This document shows positions 1 through 13,740 of a stretch of DNA of 64,000 nt, one piece after another. The notes below the pieces were generated by a model, which had not been told where the DNA came from, did no database searches, and worked only from the letters and a program-made list of their open reading frames with translations. The number at the start of each line of letters is the position of its first letter. The first letter of the stretch is position 1. The DNA is taken from NCBI GenBank assembly GCA_013397695.1, contig VYZI01000254.1:288629-352628 (forward strand), read 5' to 3'. The translations under genes and the position numbers were made by a program. This stretch comes from Centropus unirufus (Eukaryota; Chordata; Aves; Cuculiformes; Centropidae).

Positions 1-75
1 ACAGGTAAAGAAGGTGGTCATTGACAGCGAGAATATATATGAGCAGGAAACAGTCGTTACACGTGGCAGGTATCA

Positions 76-290
76 AAGATTCACAGAACAGTTTGATTTG
101 AAGAGGACCTTCATCTTGTCTAACTCCTCTGCCAACATCTTCCGCTAGATGAGGTTGCTCAACGCCCTACCCAACCTAACTTTTAACACTCCTAGCGATG
201 AGGCATCCACAACTTCTTTGTGTAACCTGTGCCAGTGCCTCACCACCCCCGTTGTAAAAAATGACTTCCTTATGTCCAAACGTTTTAGAT
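76..290 (-). mobile_element. CR1 LINE fragment, 3' end, minus strand
   Basis: Reads as the reverse complement of the CR1 3' end. A degraded tail segment (GATTCACAGAACAGTTTG) is followed by AGATGAGGTTGCTCAACGCC, then GGCATCCACAACTTC and TGTGCCAGTGCCTCACCACC. These are hallmark stretches of avian CR1 elements. It encodes part of the C-terminal end of the reverse transcriptase ORF plus 3' UTR in degraded form. Base changes throughout and the missing 5' part show it is an old, 5'-truncated copy. Confidence 0.9.
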
Positions 291-379
291 TTCATGAGAA
301 CAAACTTCAGCTCTCTCAGAGATCAGCTGGGGGGGATTCCATGGGAAGCTTCCATGGAGGATATAGGAGACAGTGAGTG

Positions 380-660
380 CTCACAGTTTATCAAGAACAT
401 TCTCCTGGAAGCACAAAAATAGTTCATCCCTTTTAAAAGTAAGGGAAGAAGGTAGAGGAAGACACCCCCTTGACTTAATTGTGAGCTTCTGAGTCTGCTC
501 AGAACCAAAAGAAAAGCGTATCAGTTATGGAAAAGTGGACAAATAGTCACTGAGAACTACAAAGGCATTGCCAGGATATGCAGAGATGCAGTTAGAAAAG
601 CAAAAGCTTAGCTCAATCTGAAATTGGTTGAGAAGAACTGGAAGGGAGTAGCCAGCATAA
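380..660 (+). mobile_element. CR1 ORF2 relic (linker before reverse transcriptase), plus strand
   Basis: Plus-strand translation in one frame gives broken pieces typical of the region between endonuclease and reverse transcriptase of CR1-type ORF2: a LNCELL-like block, RTKRKAYQLWKSG, then ENYKGIARICRDAVRKAKA. Stop codons interrupt it at several points, so it is a dead relic. It lies about 90 bases from the minus-strand CR1 tail at 76-290 but in the opposite orientation. Confidence 0.75.
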
Positions 661-1656
661 TACATGTAGAAAGTTTGATATAATATTCAGTTTGTTCACT
701 GGCTAATATTAACTTCTAGTGACTTGATAGAGAATTTCTACAATTAAAATTTCAATTACTATAATTTCAATTGAGATCTGAAATAACAGCTATTGAGTAG
801 AAGTGTATTCCTAGGACATAGTACTGTCATGAAGGCCACATAGAGGCATATTGAGGGGAGCATCCAATAGCGACACCTCTAAGGACCCAAGATCTTCATT
901 TTCCTACAGAGGTGCCAAGGGGCTGCTGTTCCTGTATCCTGAGCAGAGAGTATTTTCCCTATTAAAACCACAAATTTGGCACTTACGTTTTACTATCATT
1001 TAACAGTGGCTTCCAATTTCTTTCACAAGGTCATTACGAAAAATGTTTCTCGATGAAACTAATGAAAAAATCTTTACTTCTGTGAAAAAAAGCTAAAAGG
1101 TTCTAAAGTAAAAGTTTGTAATGGTTTGATTTATGAAGACTCTATGGACATCATCCTGGATGAAGACACAAATAACACATAAAAAAGACTACAACAAGAG
1201 TTTAGATTTCTTGAGCAGTTGTTAATTTGGGGAGAACAAAAATAACATGTGAACCAATTCTTCCAAAAGCAACCCCCTCAAGCTATACTATTCAGAAATC
1301 TGGGGACAGAAAGGCAAATCCCGTACTTAATTGCATATAGAATTAAGGTTATTTCCACCTTCCTGACACAGGATGGACCATGTAGCCTTACTTCTAGCTA
1401 GGTCAGATTTACAGCACATTATTTGCACTTCCTGATCATGATGAAAATCAATTTAAAAAAATATTTAATCATTATTACTCTGACTACCTAGTATATAATT
1501 ATTTTTTGGCTCAGTCACTTCTACTAAAGCTCATGTGGTTTTGTCTGGCCCACTGCTGAATGCTGTTATAGCTCAGCCTGGAAACAAATTGTCTTGTATT
1601 GTAGCTTCTATTCCCCTAGATGAGTTTTATTTGGCAGTACTTTGAAAAACACGTTA

Positions 1657-1688
1657 CTTCACATTGAAAAATAAAATTCAATGTGAAG
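1657..1688. repeat. Perfect 12-bp inverted repeat, 8-base loop
   Basis: CTTCACATTGAA (1657-1668) and TTCAATGTGAAG (1677-1688) are exact reverse complements separated by AAATAAAA. Pairing does not extend well outside the arms. No known element boundary was recognised here. Confidence 0.95.
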
Positions 1689-4600
1689 CACTACTCTGCT
1701 TTGCACCAGCACTGTCCTTTCTCACAAATCTTTTTAAAGACAAAGGTGTTGGGTGGGGCAAAGGCTGTGTGTGTTTCTAAATTAGTAACACTTTAAAAGA
1801 CCTGTTTATTAATTGACAGTAAGATCACTTACGAACAACTTATGGTTAGCTAGCTCCTATAAAAACCTAAGTCCTATCCAACTACTTCTTAAACAAGAGC
1901 TGTATGGTGAATAGCCTGGCTGAAGAATAGCCAAAACCGTGCTATAAATAAATAGAAAATTAAAAAAGGAAAAAGAAAAGCACTCTAATAACTTCTGAAG
2001 CTTAACTCACTCCACTAGTGTTGGTGTTTTCACCCAATTAAAAAAAAAAATCTCCTCCTAGCACTTTTTTTTTTCAATTGATTTCTCTGCTACAGGACAG
2101 CCACTTCTAGTCAGGCTGCTGATTTTTGTGTGTGATGTAGATGTGTTTTTATTAGGAGTCATACTCTGTACAAACCTCTTCCCTTGTTTTTTCTAACTGG
2201 AAATTCTTGGTACTGGACATAATGGCAATGCCTATTGGGAAAGGATTCTCTGATGCTGACCACAGCACAGCATGAGGTTTTAGCTCTCTTGGGCTATTCA
2301 AATTCTTCTTGGTTGATCTATAAAGTACTTTTCATCAGCTGAGTGTTGCTAGAGTACATAATTTCTGAGTAATCATTCTCTCCTCCACCCATGACATAAG
2401 AGCTGGCTGCATAACTAGAACATCTGATCCATCATATATAATAATAAGTGCCTTGTAAATTCTGCAGTTTAGATTAAATCTCACTTTAACAGTTCTGTAT
2501 CCCAGTTAGTAGATATGATGGAGGGAAGACGAGGAACAGAGCATCACAATGTCTAGTAATTCATCATTCATAGGCATTAGCATGAACAAACAGGAGAGAC
2601 TAATGAATTTCACAGGCTACTGTATTTCAGCAATCTATATTACCCTCTTTTACTTTTAAAACTCTTCTAATGACAAGCTACCAGTCATATCACAGTACTT
2701 GCCTGTGGGACATGGGTAACTAATACGCAGAGTATGAGTGGAAAATTCATTCTCATCTCCAGCCACAGAAATTTGATCAGACTAAGGATAAATGATATGT
2801 TTCTGCAAATGCTCTAAAGCATTTTCATTGCTCAGAGTAATGAAATTCATTGGCATTTGCAAGTGTGGAACTTGCCAAAATATGTAGACCTGATTCTCCA
2901 CATACCTGAAAGGAGATGAAAGACTGCTCTTCACTTCCCATTTATTTTTTATTTGGAAGTTATGATCTCTCTAGTGACCATCCCAAAGGATATTTGTCAT
3001 CTATTCCTTAAAAGTTCTAATATTCCTCTGTAAAGAATCACCTAGGAGAGCTACAACAAGGAAGAAAACTGTTTTATAACTGAAATGCCTAAATGGACTA
3101 ATCCCTGCCGGGTGCCTTGTACAGCCTTTTGTTTCACTGCATCATAAGAAAAATATCTGTAAAATGTTCCAGATTGATATGACAGCATTGCACACTGATT
3201 TCTTACTGACGCAAATGACAACACAAGCTGCAAAGTGGTGAAGAATTAGGTTTGGCCAGTTATTTACTAACTATTGAAAAGAGCTTGGAAATAACATTCT
3301 GAACATGGCTAATGATAAGATTAAAATTGAAATATCACCTAATAAAATTTGTCAAGTAAACATTACCAGAGGAGTGATTAAATTACAGCCAAATTAATCA
3401 TTGTTCTCATTCCATAAGAGTAAGACAATTCTATTTTATGGGATGAAATTGCCCTTCTCTGCGACATACTTAATATCACCAAGGTTTTTATACTGGAAAA
3501 ACCTGCGATGAAAACGAGTTTGCCCAATGAATTTCAAGCTTAGAGCAAGCTGTAGATCTTAATTATTGTATCTCTGTAGCCAGGCTAATATAGAAACAAC
3601 ATTTTCAGAATGCACAAAAACAAAGTTGATTACAGGGATAGCCTTTCATGAGTACACTTTTAGCACTTAGTTTACAGTATGTATTTGCTGTTTTACTGAA
3701 AATTAAATACTTTTTTCAAGTCTGGTGATTAAATGAATATTCAGCAAACTCTCTTTCTGGGTTAACATTTCCCTACTGAGTAAAAGAATCTAGAATAGCT
3801 ATTGTTTCATATTAATTTAGAAAAGTACCTTGCTGGTTCACAACAGCATGATCATTGCTTACTTAAATCATCTCCCGCAGCAAAGCCAGCGCATTAAGGC
3901 TTTGAATGAAATATTGCCATTCTGTTCTGTCAACATGTATTTACATTTATACAGCATATTTACACTTCTTAGCCTCGAGTTACATATGTGGTGACCCTGC
4001 AGCCATTCCTTGACCCCAGCACAGCGGAAGCATGTAGCAATCTGGAATCACTTGGTTGAGATGTCGAATTGCCTTTGTGGCCAGTCACAGTCATTTTTTT
4101 AAATGATGGACTATGCCTCAATTGGTAGAAAGGGAACTCCTCAACCTGCTTCAAAAGGGATACATCTAATGACACATTTGAAGATCTCTGAATTTAAAGG
4201 CTGTATAATTCTGTAATTTTCATATACAGTAAAAAACAAATGTCACATTTTCCTCTAGGAAGAAGTCATTTCACAGACTGGGAAATGCCCATGACAATTT
4301 ACATGGGTATTGAGGGAATCCCCACCTAAAGAAATGTCAATATAGCATGAATATAGCAATTGACTTAATTCCTGAAGTGTTCTGAGTCTAAAAGAACCAA
4401 TTGACCCCCAATGTATTTTTATGAGGGCAAAGAGAATAGTTCCAGTCTATTGTCAATCTCTACTAATTATTGCAAGAAGTAAGCTGTATTTTGTTTAGCT
4501 GCATCGCACCCTGGACACTGAGGATTTGTCGTGCATGCCATGTGGCTCTCATTTCTATACAGTGAATTTTACTTGTCCTGGAGAAAAAGATATTCAGGGC

Positions 4601-6220
4601 AGTGTAGGGCCTTTCAAAAGGGATATGGATTACTGGGAACCAAGAAAAAAAAATTCTTGTTGGCACAATATTGTGTTAAAATCTTGGTTCTCTTTCTGAG
4701 CAGTCCTCAAAACCACCTTGTACTCCACCACATATTTTGGAGTTAGGCATTATTGTTCACTTCTTTTACAGCCTGGGCAGGTGACACTTGAAAGAGAACA
4801 TTTTCAAAAAGTGCTCCAATATTAGTAAAGTTCACCTGAAAGGAGGTGCTTCTGCAAGATCAGAACTGATACAACTGTACATAACTTAGTTCATCTATTT
4901 CGGAGCTGGGGGTTATAATCAACCTGAAGACCTGTCTTTGTCTGACTCAAGTTCTTTTAAAAATGCCCAAAAAATAGTAATACTGTAAAAGAAAATAATT
5001 AGGTGTTTACCACCAAAAACACACCTAGTTAAAACTTGAACTAAACAATTTTTCCTTCTGTTTATGGAACTGTATTTTAGTTGCATTTTACCAGCAAATA
5101 AATTTGACTTATGTAACAGCTGCACAAATAACTTCCAAAGTGTTATTATCGCAGAGATGATTAAAAGCTGCTTTGTGACTTCATGTTATTGTTGAAAAAT
5201 GCAAAGGCTCAATTCACAAAGTTCACAGAGTCAAACCAAATAATTAACTTTAGGCAGCACAACTGAAAATGTATCTGAGTGAAATATTTGTTTTTCTGAA
5301 GAAGACCTAAGACCATGGACTTGCACAGGTTCCCTTTTCCTTGGTCCTTTATCTTCCTTGCAAAACTGCCAAAGTAAGCAAACTCACTGTTGTTTCCAAA
5401 GCAAAGTTAAATCACCATTTTTTTTAAGTGATACTGTGGATATTTTAAAAGAAATGTGCACTACAATTGTAACTTAATTTAAATGACTGGTGAGCATATG
5501 AGCTTTAGTAATGCACAGATAATTCTTGGCATTACATCACACATACCTGTCCATTAAGAATGCCTAGCACATCAATACGTATTAAAAAGTACTAAATTTC
5601 CTTTCTAAATGTAAGGTAGAAGATACAAACTTATCATCTCTATTTTCCTATGTTCAATTGGCAGGACTGAACTTACCATTTTTCCCCTTTCCCTCTCACA
5701 GATCTTCAACACAGCTGCTGGTCTCATGTATAATGGGGAAATAATTATTTTTTTGACTGAAATCTGCTTACTTCCACTCTGTTCTTATTTCAAATTCCCT
5801 CCAAATAATTGCATTTTTGAGAGGAAATTGCTGTCTAAGAATGTAAGAATTCTTCCTTATATCTAGCAGAGTAAAATTTTAGGCCTCTATTGAAGAGGCC
5901 ATTTCTAAAGTTATTCTGAAAGCCCACATTACCAGATCCACTATAACAAGTAGCCTATCAAATTACTGATCCTGGCTAAAGATAGTTTTAAATGAATTCT
6001 GCTACTCACACTCGGTCAAGTTAGAATTTCAATTTTTACATATCTTTAAGTAATTCTACATAAGGTCCTTTCATTCATGCTCTGGTTAACCATTTTCTAA
6101 CCTCTTTTCTCTCCTATCCATCAGTCAATCAAATACATAGAAAGAAAGAGAGTGATGAAAGGCTGCAGGTGGAAAGAATGGTAAAATTCTCTTTGACTGG
6201 CTTATTGAAAAAAAAGCTAT

Positions 6221-6245
6221 GTTCACAATCTCATTGATTGTGAAC
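6221..6245. repeat. Perfect 10-bp inverted repeat, 5-base loop
   Basis: GTTCACAATC (6221-6230) and GATTGTGAAC (6236-6245) pair exactly around TCATT. A further short match, ACTGG at 6196-6200 with CCAGT just outside the right arm, could extend the structure across a bulge. Confidence 0.95.
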
Positions 6246-8029
6246 CAGTTTTCCTGCTCCAACTAGTCTACCACTTCATCCCTTGTACCTTCCAGCTACC
6301 TGTAGGTGCATAATTATATGACCAGCAATTAGAAGGACATGAATTTTAAGAAAGGCATAGATACAGGGTGTGAAGGGTGGAGGACAGTCCACACTCTAAA
6401 AACAGGCAACACAAACAAAATGCACTAATAATTGGTTGCATCTTACAGATGTCTAACATCAAAACCATCTCGGGGATCTGGGACTTGCATTAACATGCAC
6501 AATTGAACACCCTCCACTCTGTAGCAGCAGACTCATTCTTTCCTGCTTGGATGGAGATGCATACTGTGCTTTGCAGGTATGTGCAGGTGTTGAAAATGAT
6601 AATCATATTTAGCATTTTAAGGCACATGTATCTTCCTTTGTCAAAGTACGGTTCATCAAATTATATGCAGTGCTATCCATCTTTCAAAACAAAGTCCTGT
6701 CATTACTGCACTTGTCTTCAAAATATTACCAACATTTAGTTCCAGATGTCATTAAAATTGACACAAAAAATGGCAAGAGAATTTTTGGGCACCTTTCCTT
6801 GTGATTATCAACTAACTGCATCTTCAGAGAAACTTCTGAGAACATGATACTCTTTGGAGAAGCACACAGCACCCCGAGGACAGACAGGAGCTCTTTGCTA
6901 TATCTTACAGCCCATATATCCGTGGGCTGATAAAACAACAGTAGATTGTGCAATTTCTTCCACTCATGCTCTCTGGTATTGCAGAGTTAGTTTTTGCTTT
7001 GTCAATGAAACTCCAGCCTTGGGAATGGACCTCACCCTTGGAGCAAATGAGAACTTTTTGTGGATTTTCTTGCCCAGAATTTAAACCTGCAAGGAGTTTT
7101 GTCAAGGAAAAGTGAAGTATAATTGGCTACAGAAACCTGGATTTGGCTCAGTAGCTGGTCAGTTCCTACCGATAGGTACTGACTCACCTCTTTGGGAGTT
7201 TGACAGACCTGATTTCTCTGACTGTGCATCTGAAATCAGGGCTTGTTCCACTGAGCCAATGCTCTTATATATGAAATATATTGTTTTAAAGTGGTTAGAT
7301 ATCTTAACAATGCATCCAATTTAACATTTTTCTCACCAGCTCCAAATGTATTTGACAGCTTCCAAATGAACATAATGATCATAACAAAGTACACAAGCCT
7401 TCCATGCTAAAAGATGAGAGACTTAGAAGTGCAGTGGCAGTTACTACAACACTGTTGTGGTAACACTGTCGAATGGAATGGGCCTGAAAAAGTTATTAGT
7501 TAAGAGACTTAGGAGAGAGACAGAGTAGCATGAGCTATTCATGAAGAAGGTGCAAAGGAGACTTAATACCAAACAGATTTACTTGCTCATTCACTTGATT
7601 AGTGCCTCTGTTTTCAAGATTCAGCTGTTAAAGAAAGCTCACAGACAAAAAAAAATCCAGATTTGTTGCCTATCATTGCTATTACTGAAAGCTATTTGCA
7701 ATTCCCTACTAGTGAAATCATATACTACATACTGTTTATAACCAGTGTTTGTGAGCAACACAGAATTTTATGGAAGCATTCAATAGCTGCATGTCCCACC
7801 CTTCTCAACCCTCTGCATGCTCCTCAGGCACACAGACACACACTCTATTTGCACTTGCATCAAGACTTGGAGCCAGACCCACAGTTTAACCACTGGGACC
7901 TGCAATAATTTTATAAGCTGAAGATCTAGCCCTGAGTGTATATCAAAAAAACCACGGGGGACATTCTTCTCTCTGATTCCAAGCATTGGAACAGAGCCGA
8001 CACAAGCTGTATGGTCAGGCTGTAAAGCT

Positions 8030-8790
8030 AACTAAGATAGAGATGAAGTCCTAACTACTATCAGCGCATGCCCTTGCCAAAGGGGCTGATGAGAGTTGGA
8101 ACAAGAGACAGGGCAGGTCCATGCATCTGGGAGAAGATGAGTTTGGGAAAGAAGTGGGTATGTGTGTCTGGGGAGAAGGGAGCAGGAAGGGAGATGTCCT
8201 CCTTCCAGAAGTCGACCATTGTTATGTTGGCTCAGATCCCGTGAAACCACCAGATGAGAGATCCTGTAAGATCTCTTAAGTGCTGATGGTCCTTCAACAC
8301 CTTTCCCACAGTCCCTCTGAGGGCAAGGAAATTTCCTCACAATTGGCTTTGAAAAGCTCTTCTGGTTTCTCAATTCAATGAAGGCAGGTCCAGATGGATG
8401 AGGAGGCAGAGGAGACACAGTAAAAGAGGTGAAACCAGGTCTGGGAAACAAAAGCCAGCTCGCCAGTGTGACCTGCTACCCATGGAGCATAAGTAGCATT
8501 TGGCATGGCTGCAGGGGCTGTGGTAGGAGGATTGACTGCACAGGAAAGGAGGTGAAGGGTAGGGACCTCTGAAGCAGGTTTACCTGCCAGTGGAACAGAT
8601 ATTTCCGTTGTTGGCAGCAAACCTGCTTTAGGAGGTTCCTGCTGCTCTCCCCACATGTAACTGCTAGTTCCTGTCACTACAAGGGGGTTCCCTTTCTGGC
8701 ATGGGCCAGATAATCTTCCTTTCCCATGCTTTGAACGAGGAACAGGAACTTCTATAATGACGGTGAGGTCACAATATTTCACCTGTTTCT
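8030..8790. other. GC-richer unique block of unknown origin
   Basis: This stretch is visibly less AT-rich than its surroundings. Two minus-strand frames stay open for about 135-140 codons, overlapping each other at 8375-8451. Neither translation shows a domain, signal peptide or repeat I recognise, and their starts are not convincing. It may be a remnant of an old insertion or a non-coding transcribed element. I do not call it a gene. Confidence 0.3.
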
Positions 8791-11700
8791 ACCACCATAA
8801 GTACTGGTTGAGCTCACAGGGCAAAATTAATAGCCCTGCTCTAAATTGCTACAGAAGTACATTACAGATAAAAAATTGCTATAGGGAGGACTGTTTAAGT
8901 CTCTTAGTCATTAGCTGGAGTAGCTCCACAGGATAGACATTCCCTAAGAAAATGTACTTTAAATGTAGAGGATGTCTGTTTTCAGAAAACTTCTCCTTAT
9001 ATTCTTTTCCTGGTTTTCCAGATCTATTTTATATTATTAAAAGCAAGCAAGTGTAGCAAGGGAACTCTATTCGATAATGTGAATGTAGGTTTCCAAAATA
9101 GTTTTGCACTGGCAATCGCAAAGTATGTCTTTCAGCAATGAAAATAAACCCTATCCTTACTATAATAGCTTAGACCAGCATTATATTCTCCTATGGCATA
9201 ATGCAACACAATTAGCAGTTATACTTTCTGATATTCACAGGAAGTAAGTTGCTATGTTACTATCAAAATTCTATGCCACCATCAAAACTGGAGATAATTG
9301 AATATCTGCATTAATTCCCTTATATATTAGTTCTTTGCATTCTAGTCATGCATAACAATTTCTGTCACAGAGGCTGCATGCAGATGTGCAAGTGGATCCA
9401 ACATCTGCCTTGTAGGTTTAGACAATATTGCAGTAGGACCAACTATGTAAAATTACTGAGCAAGGGATCTCAGAGACATGTGTCTGTAAAAGGTAACCAT
9501 GTGTGCCACCATATTACCTCTTGTCAATCATTAGTATATAGGAATAATCTATTATGAAATATTGGGGGATATCATGTTTTTAATATTAATATTTACATTT
9601 ATGTATGCATTTGGGGGCACCAGCAGGTATCATATAGGCTGCAGTTTTCTTATGCATTTAGTGAGAAATATTTCTCAAAGAAATCCAGGGTGTATGGATG
9701 ATGCTGAGGGAGCTGTAAAGTGCTCCAAAAGCTGCCAGATAAGTTGAAAATAAATTCCAGTGTCTCCAGTAATCTCTAAGCCATCAAACTTTATGGTACA
9801 ACACAACATACTTCGGGACAGCCAGGATTTTGATCACAAAGGAGACGCCTGTTTTCTCAAATTAGTGGGAAAAAAGGTACCTTTGTCACTCCCACCCTTG
9901 CCTAAATGCCTGTTAATCACAGCTAGTCAATCTCACTGACTTCTGTAATAGTGCTCTGGTGTGATAAAATGTTGTGTCTGTCTCTTTTTGCAATCTCTTT
10001 GTGTATTTATTACTAAAGGACTTTGACTACAGAACAGACCTCCCCCGCATCCCTCAGCTCTTCTTTGAGGAACTCGTCTATAAATGGAACAGCAGAAATG
10101 GGGAGAGAGGAAAGGGAAATAGGATGTGACTCGAGGACCTCAGCTGCAACCACAGATGTCCACTGCTAGACACACACTGACGTCAAGATCATGCCCTCAA
10201 ATTAGTGCACAGAAAGGGAACAAAGTTGGGATCTTTTAAACTACTCGTTATTTGGCTTGCTTTACAAATGTCTTTAGTAAAAGCGCAATTAAACAATTAT
10301 TTTTGAAAGTAGCCTCTTCAAAGATGATGCCACTAATCATGTATCTTCCCTGCATTTTCTTCTAGGGAAGCAGCTTTCTGTGTTGCCTCATCCTCCTTTT
10401 CATGAGACCAATCATTCTTACTCTTTTTTTTTTTTCCCCTCTCTCATCTTATGAGATTTAATCAAGTGAACATTCAGCAGAATAGTTTGGTATTTGGTGA
10501 ACACGATTTTTTTTTAATTGAGTTGAGGCCCTTTTGTGGTCATGAAAAAAAGAAAACCGTTGTGAGCTACATACTGTTTACACTGTTAAGAGGTTGATAT
10601 GGGTCAGTTCTCTAAGGTTATTCTTAGTTCAAGTGCTATGTAAAATGTTGATGTCACTGACCGGAGGCTGGTCTCCAGGACATCGTATATACAGCAATTA
10701 TATGACAGAAAATGTAAAATGTAGTTGGATTTGATCTCCAAGTTCACTAGCTTAAAAAAGGGAAAAAAACATCTTTAAGAAACTTGCTGGGTTTCCTTTT
10801 ACTAAAATGTAATAAATGCCATCAATTTTATCCTTAGTCTACCGTGTAAGAGTCTTTGCTCACGTGGACAGCAATGTCCATCCATCTTCAACCTAGGGTA
10901 TATTTGAAGTCTCAATGTTAACTGCCTCCAAAAAGAATTTTGAGACAAAACAGGCAAAATCTATTTCAAAACTAGACAGTCATCGAAACTAGGATGTTAA
11001 CCTTCCCATAAACATTTTATGTTACTCTACAAAGGAATCTGAGATAGATTTTTTTCTGGGAAATCACAATTCATCAAAATTAATTAAACAATGAATTAGA
11101 GATTCAAGATAAACAGCATGTCCTCACTCAACACATATTTCTTGCACTTCGTGCTATTCATTCAGAATTACAGGTTCTGATGTCACCATAAAAGCATTTT
11201 TTTAATGATGTCTCTTCATCTTCTGTAGAGTAAGCACAGCTGCTGAAATGCAAGTTAATTTCTAGGCTTTTTTTTACATCACCAGTTTACCACATCCAAC
11301 CATAGCTATGTAACACCCTCATTGTGGTAGTGGGATTACTACAATGTCAAAAACACTTTAAATGAGGCTCACAGATCTACACAATAACAATATTTATAAC
11401 TACTGTAACTATATTATATATGCATAATTAAACAATGGATGACAAATAAGCCAGCTTTAGTGAAGCAGAACAAATTAACTTTTCTGATGCAATAGGTAAG
11501 TATCTCATCAATTATAAAATGAAACAGGTTTAAAGCAAAAAAATATTTACAAAACAGGAAGTTTCACATTGTAAAATAGCATGTTCAAAGTATCATTTTG
11601 TGAACACTAAGAAAATGTGCTAAATCCCGTTGAGTTTTCAAAAGAATTCCTGGCACCAAAAGGTTATCCTCTGTTTGCTTCTTCACCATGTTGTAAGGAT

Positions 11701-13550
11701 GGATCACACTTGGGGAGAAGAAAACCATGTACACAAAACACTGCATGAAGCTAAACAGTCCTTAAATGTGGCTACTTTTTATGGAGAGCTGATGAATCAG
11801 TATTGCTATCCTTCAATGGAGGAGACAGAATTGCATGTCTTTAGTTTACTTATTTAAGAAGAAAAAAGTGAGAAGGAGTAGAAATTTGATCCTGCTTCAA
11901 TTTTCAGTGACAAAACTCTTGCATTCATTTTAGTGGGAGTGAGACTGCATCTTAATTCATTCAATGTGAAGCAGAAAAAATCAGCTGAGAATAACGTTCT
12001 TGTTTATTAGACTTAAATAACTGACACAGTTCTTTTTAACAGTGTTAATTAAATCCTCTTTTAAAAGTCAAAGGTTGCCTTCAGTCTTGACTTCTCCTAT
12101 GTGCTGTGTCATAATGCAGGATCCTGGTCCTCTGACCAAATCAACATTGCTCACAGCAAGTATGGACTGTTTTGGGAGAATGGCTGTATTGTTATATGGG
12201 CATCATTTATGTTTGTGGATATCAATGTGGATATGTCACTGGTGACAACATCCAAATCTGTGCTGGGACACACTCTGGAAAAAGAAAAAAAAGGAAAGCA
12301 GCATGCATGCTTTCATAGTATAAATGTATTCATTGAATGCATGTCTAAGATGCCCATAGAAAGCAACAAAGTAAAGAAAATCAATAGGCTTGCATTTGCA
12401 ATTAGGAGTCTGCATTTCTACTCGGAAATTTTAGGATGGTTACAAATTTTAGAGGGTTGATTTTAATTTTTTGATTATTTTTTTTTCCTAGAAGGCAATT
12501 AACTGTCTGGTCTGGTTGTTCTCTGTCTCTCCCTGTCAAGTAAAGCCTATAAACACGTACAAAAAGTCTGAATAAAAATGCCTGTCAACAGATTGGCATC
12601 CTACTACCCAGGAGATAGAGGAATAAGACTGTCTGCACTGTATGAATTAAACACATTTGTATGTATGAATAATTATACAGGCCAATGTTCTCCTTTAAAT
12701 TACACTATTGAATGAGATGTATACGAAAAACTTCTACATTAACTGTAGAGTGAAATGAGGATGTGCTGCCTAGAGAATCTGAATGTCACTTCTGCATCCT
12801 AGGAGTTCTGCAGTTTGACTGATGGTCATGGGGCATATCCAGCTACATGAAAATTGATGACAAATATACACTATTGCTCTGGGATTACTAAAATATAGAA
12901 TATTACTAAAAAATCAGGCCCTGGTTTTCTAAAGATGGTAGGGTATTAGAAGATTGATTACCTTCTTCTAATCTTTAAGCTGTAACATAATAATGAAAAC
13001 ACCTCATAATCTTTAAAAATATTGAGATACAGAGTAGTTAAGGTCTATGTAATGAGAGCACTAGAAGCATCATCAGTGCCAGTTTGTGAGATATGAATTA
13101 CATGCACCAAAACCTAAAAACTAAAGTGTAACTGAATAAAAAAAAATTAATTTGAAGTATTCAATTAATGAATCTGGGAAAACGTGGGAAAATAGGATGA
13201 GGTGATTAATTAGAGCTTGCTGAGGATTACATTAAGAGAGATAACAAATACATGACTTTGCCTCTGTATTACAAAATATTTTAATTAACTTATGTGTATT
13301 TGTAGTTTTATGTATGTATTTTTCAACACACATTTTCAGAACTTGAGCAAATAATAAAGGAAATCTATTATACGACATCATATTGATACTGACATAATAA
13401 ACTGGAATATCTGTATCTTAACATTTCCATCCCACACAGAAGATGAAAAACTATAACTGCGATGCAGACAAACTCTAAAATTTTAATTGCTGTCTGAACA
13501 CAGAGGACTTGTGACATGCTATGGTTTATTGAAACACTCCTGTAATTATC

Positions 13551-13740
13551 AACCCTTCTTTTAGCTATTCCACCCTACTGCTTCTCCCTCTTCCTCTATC
13601 CACCACTGACTTCTTCCTTTCTCTTTCAATTTTCTCCTTCTCTGAGTTCTTTTAATACAGCTCTTTCTTCATTCTCTCTTCTCGTCCCCTACACTTCTTC
13701 ATCCTCAGCATTCATCACTTGGTTTTCCTTTTCTTCTTAC
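13551..13740. repeat. Pyrimidine-rich tract (190 bp)
   Basis: The plus strand is dominated by C and T with many CTTC, TTCT and CTCC runs over about 190 bases. The SEMA3D transcript would therefore carry a purine-rich stretch in this intron. No single repeat unit is evident. Confidence 0.8.
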
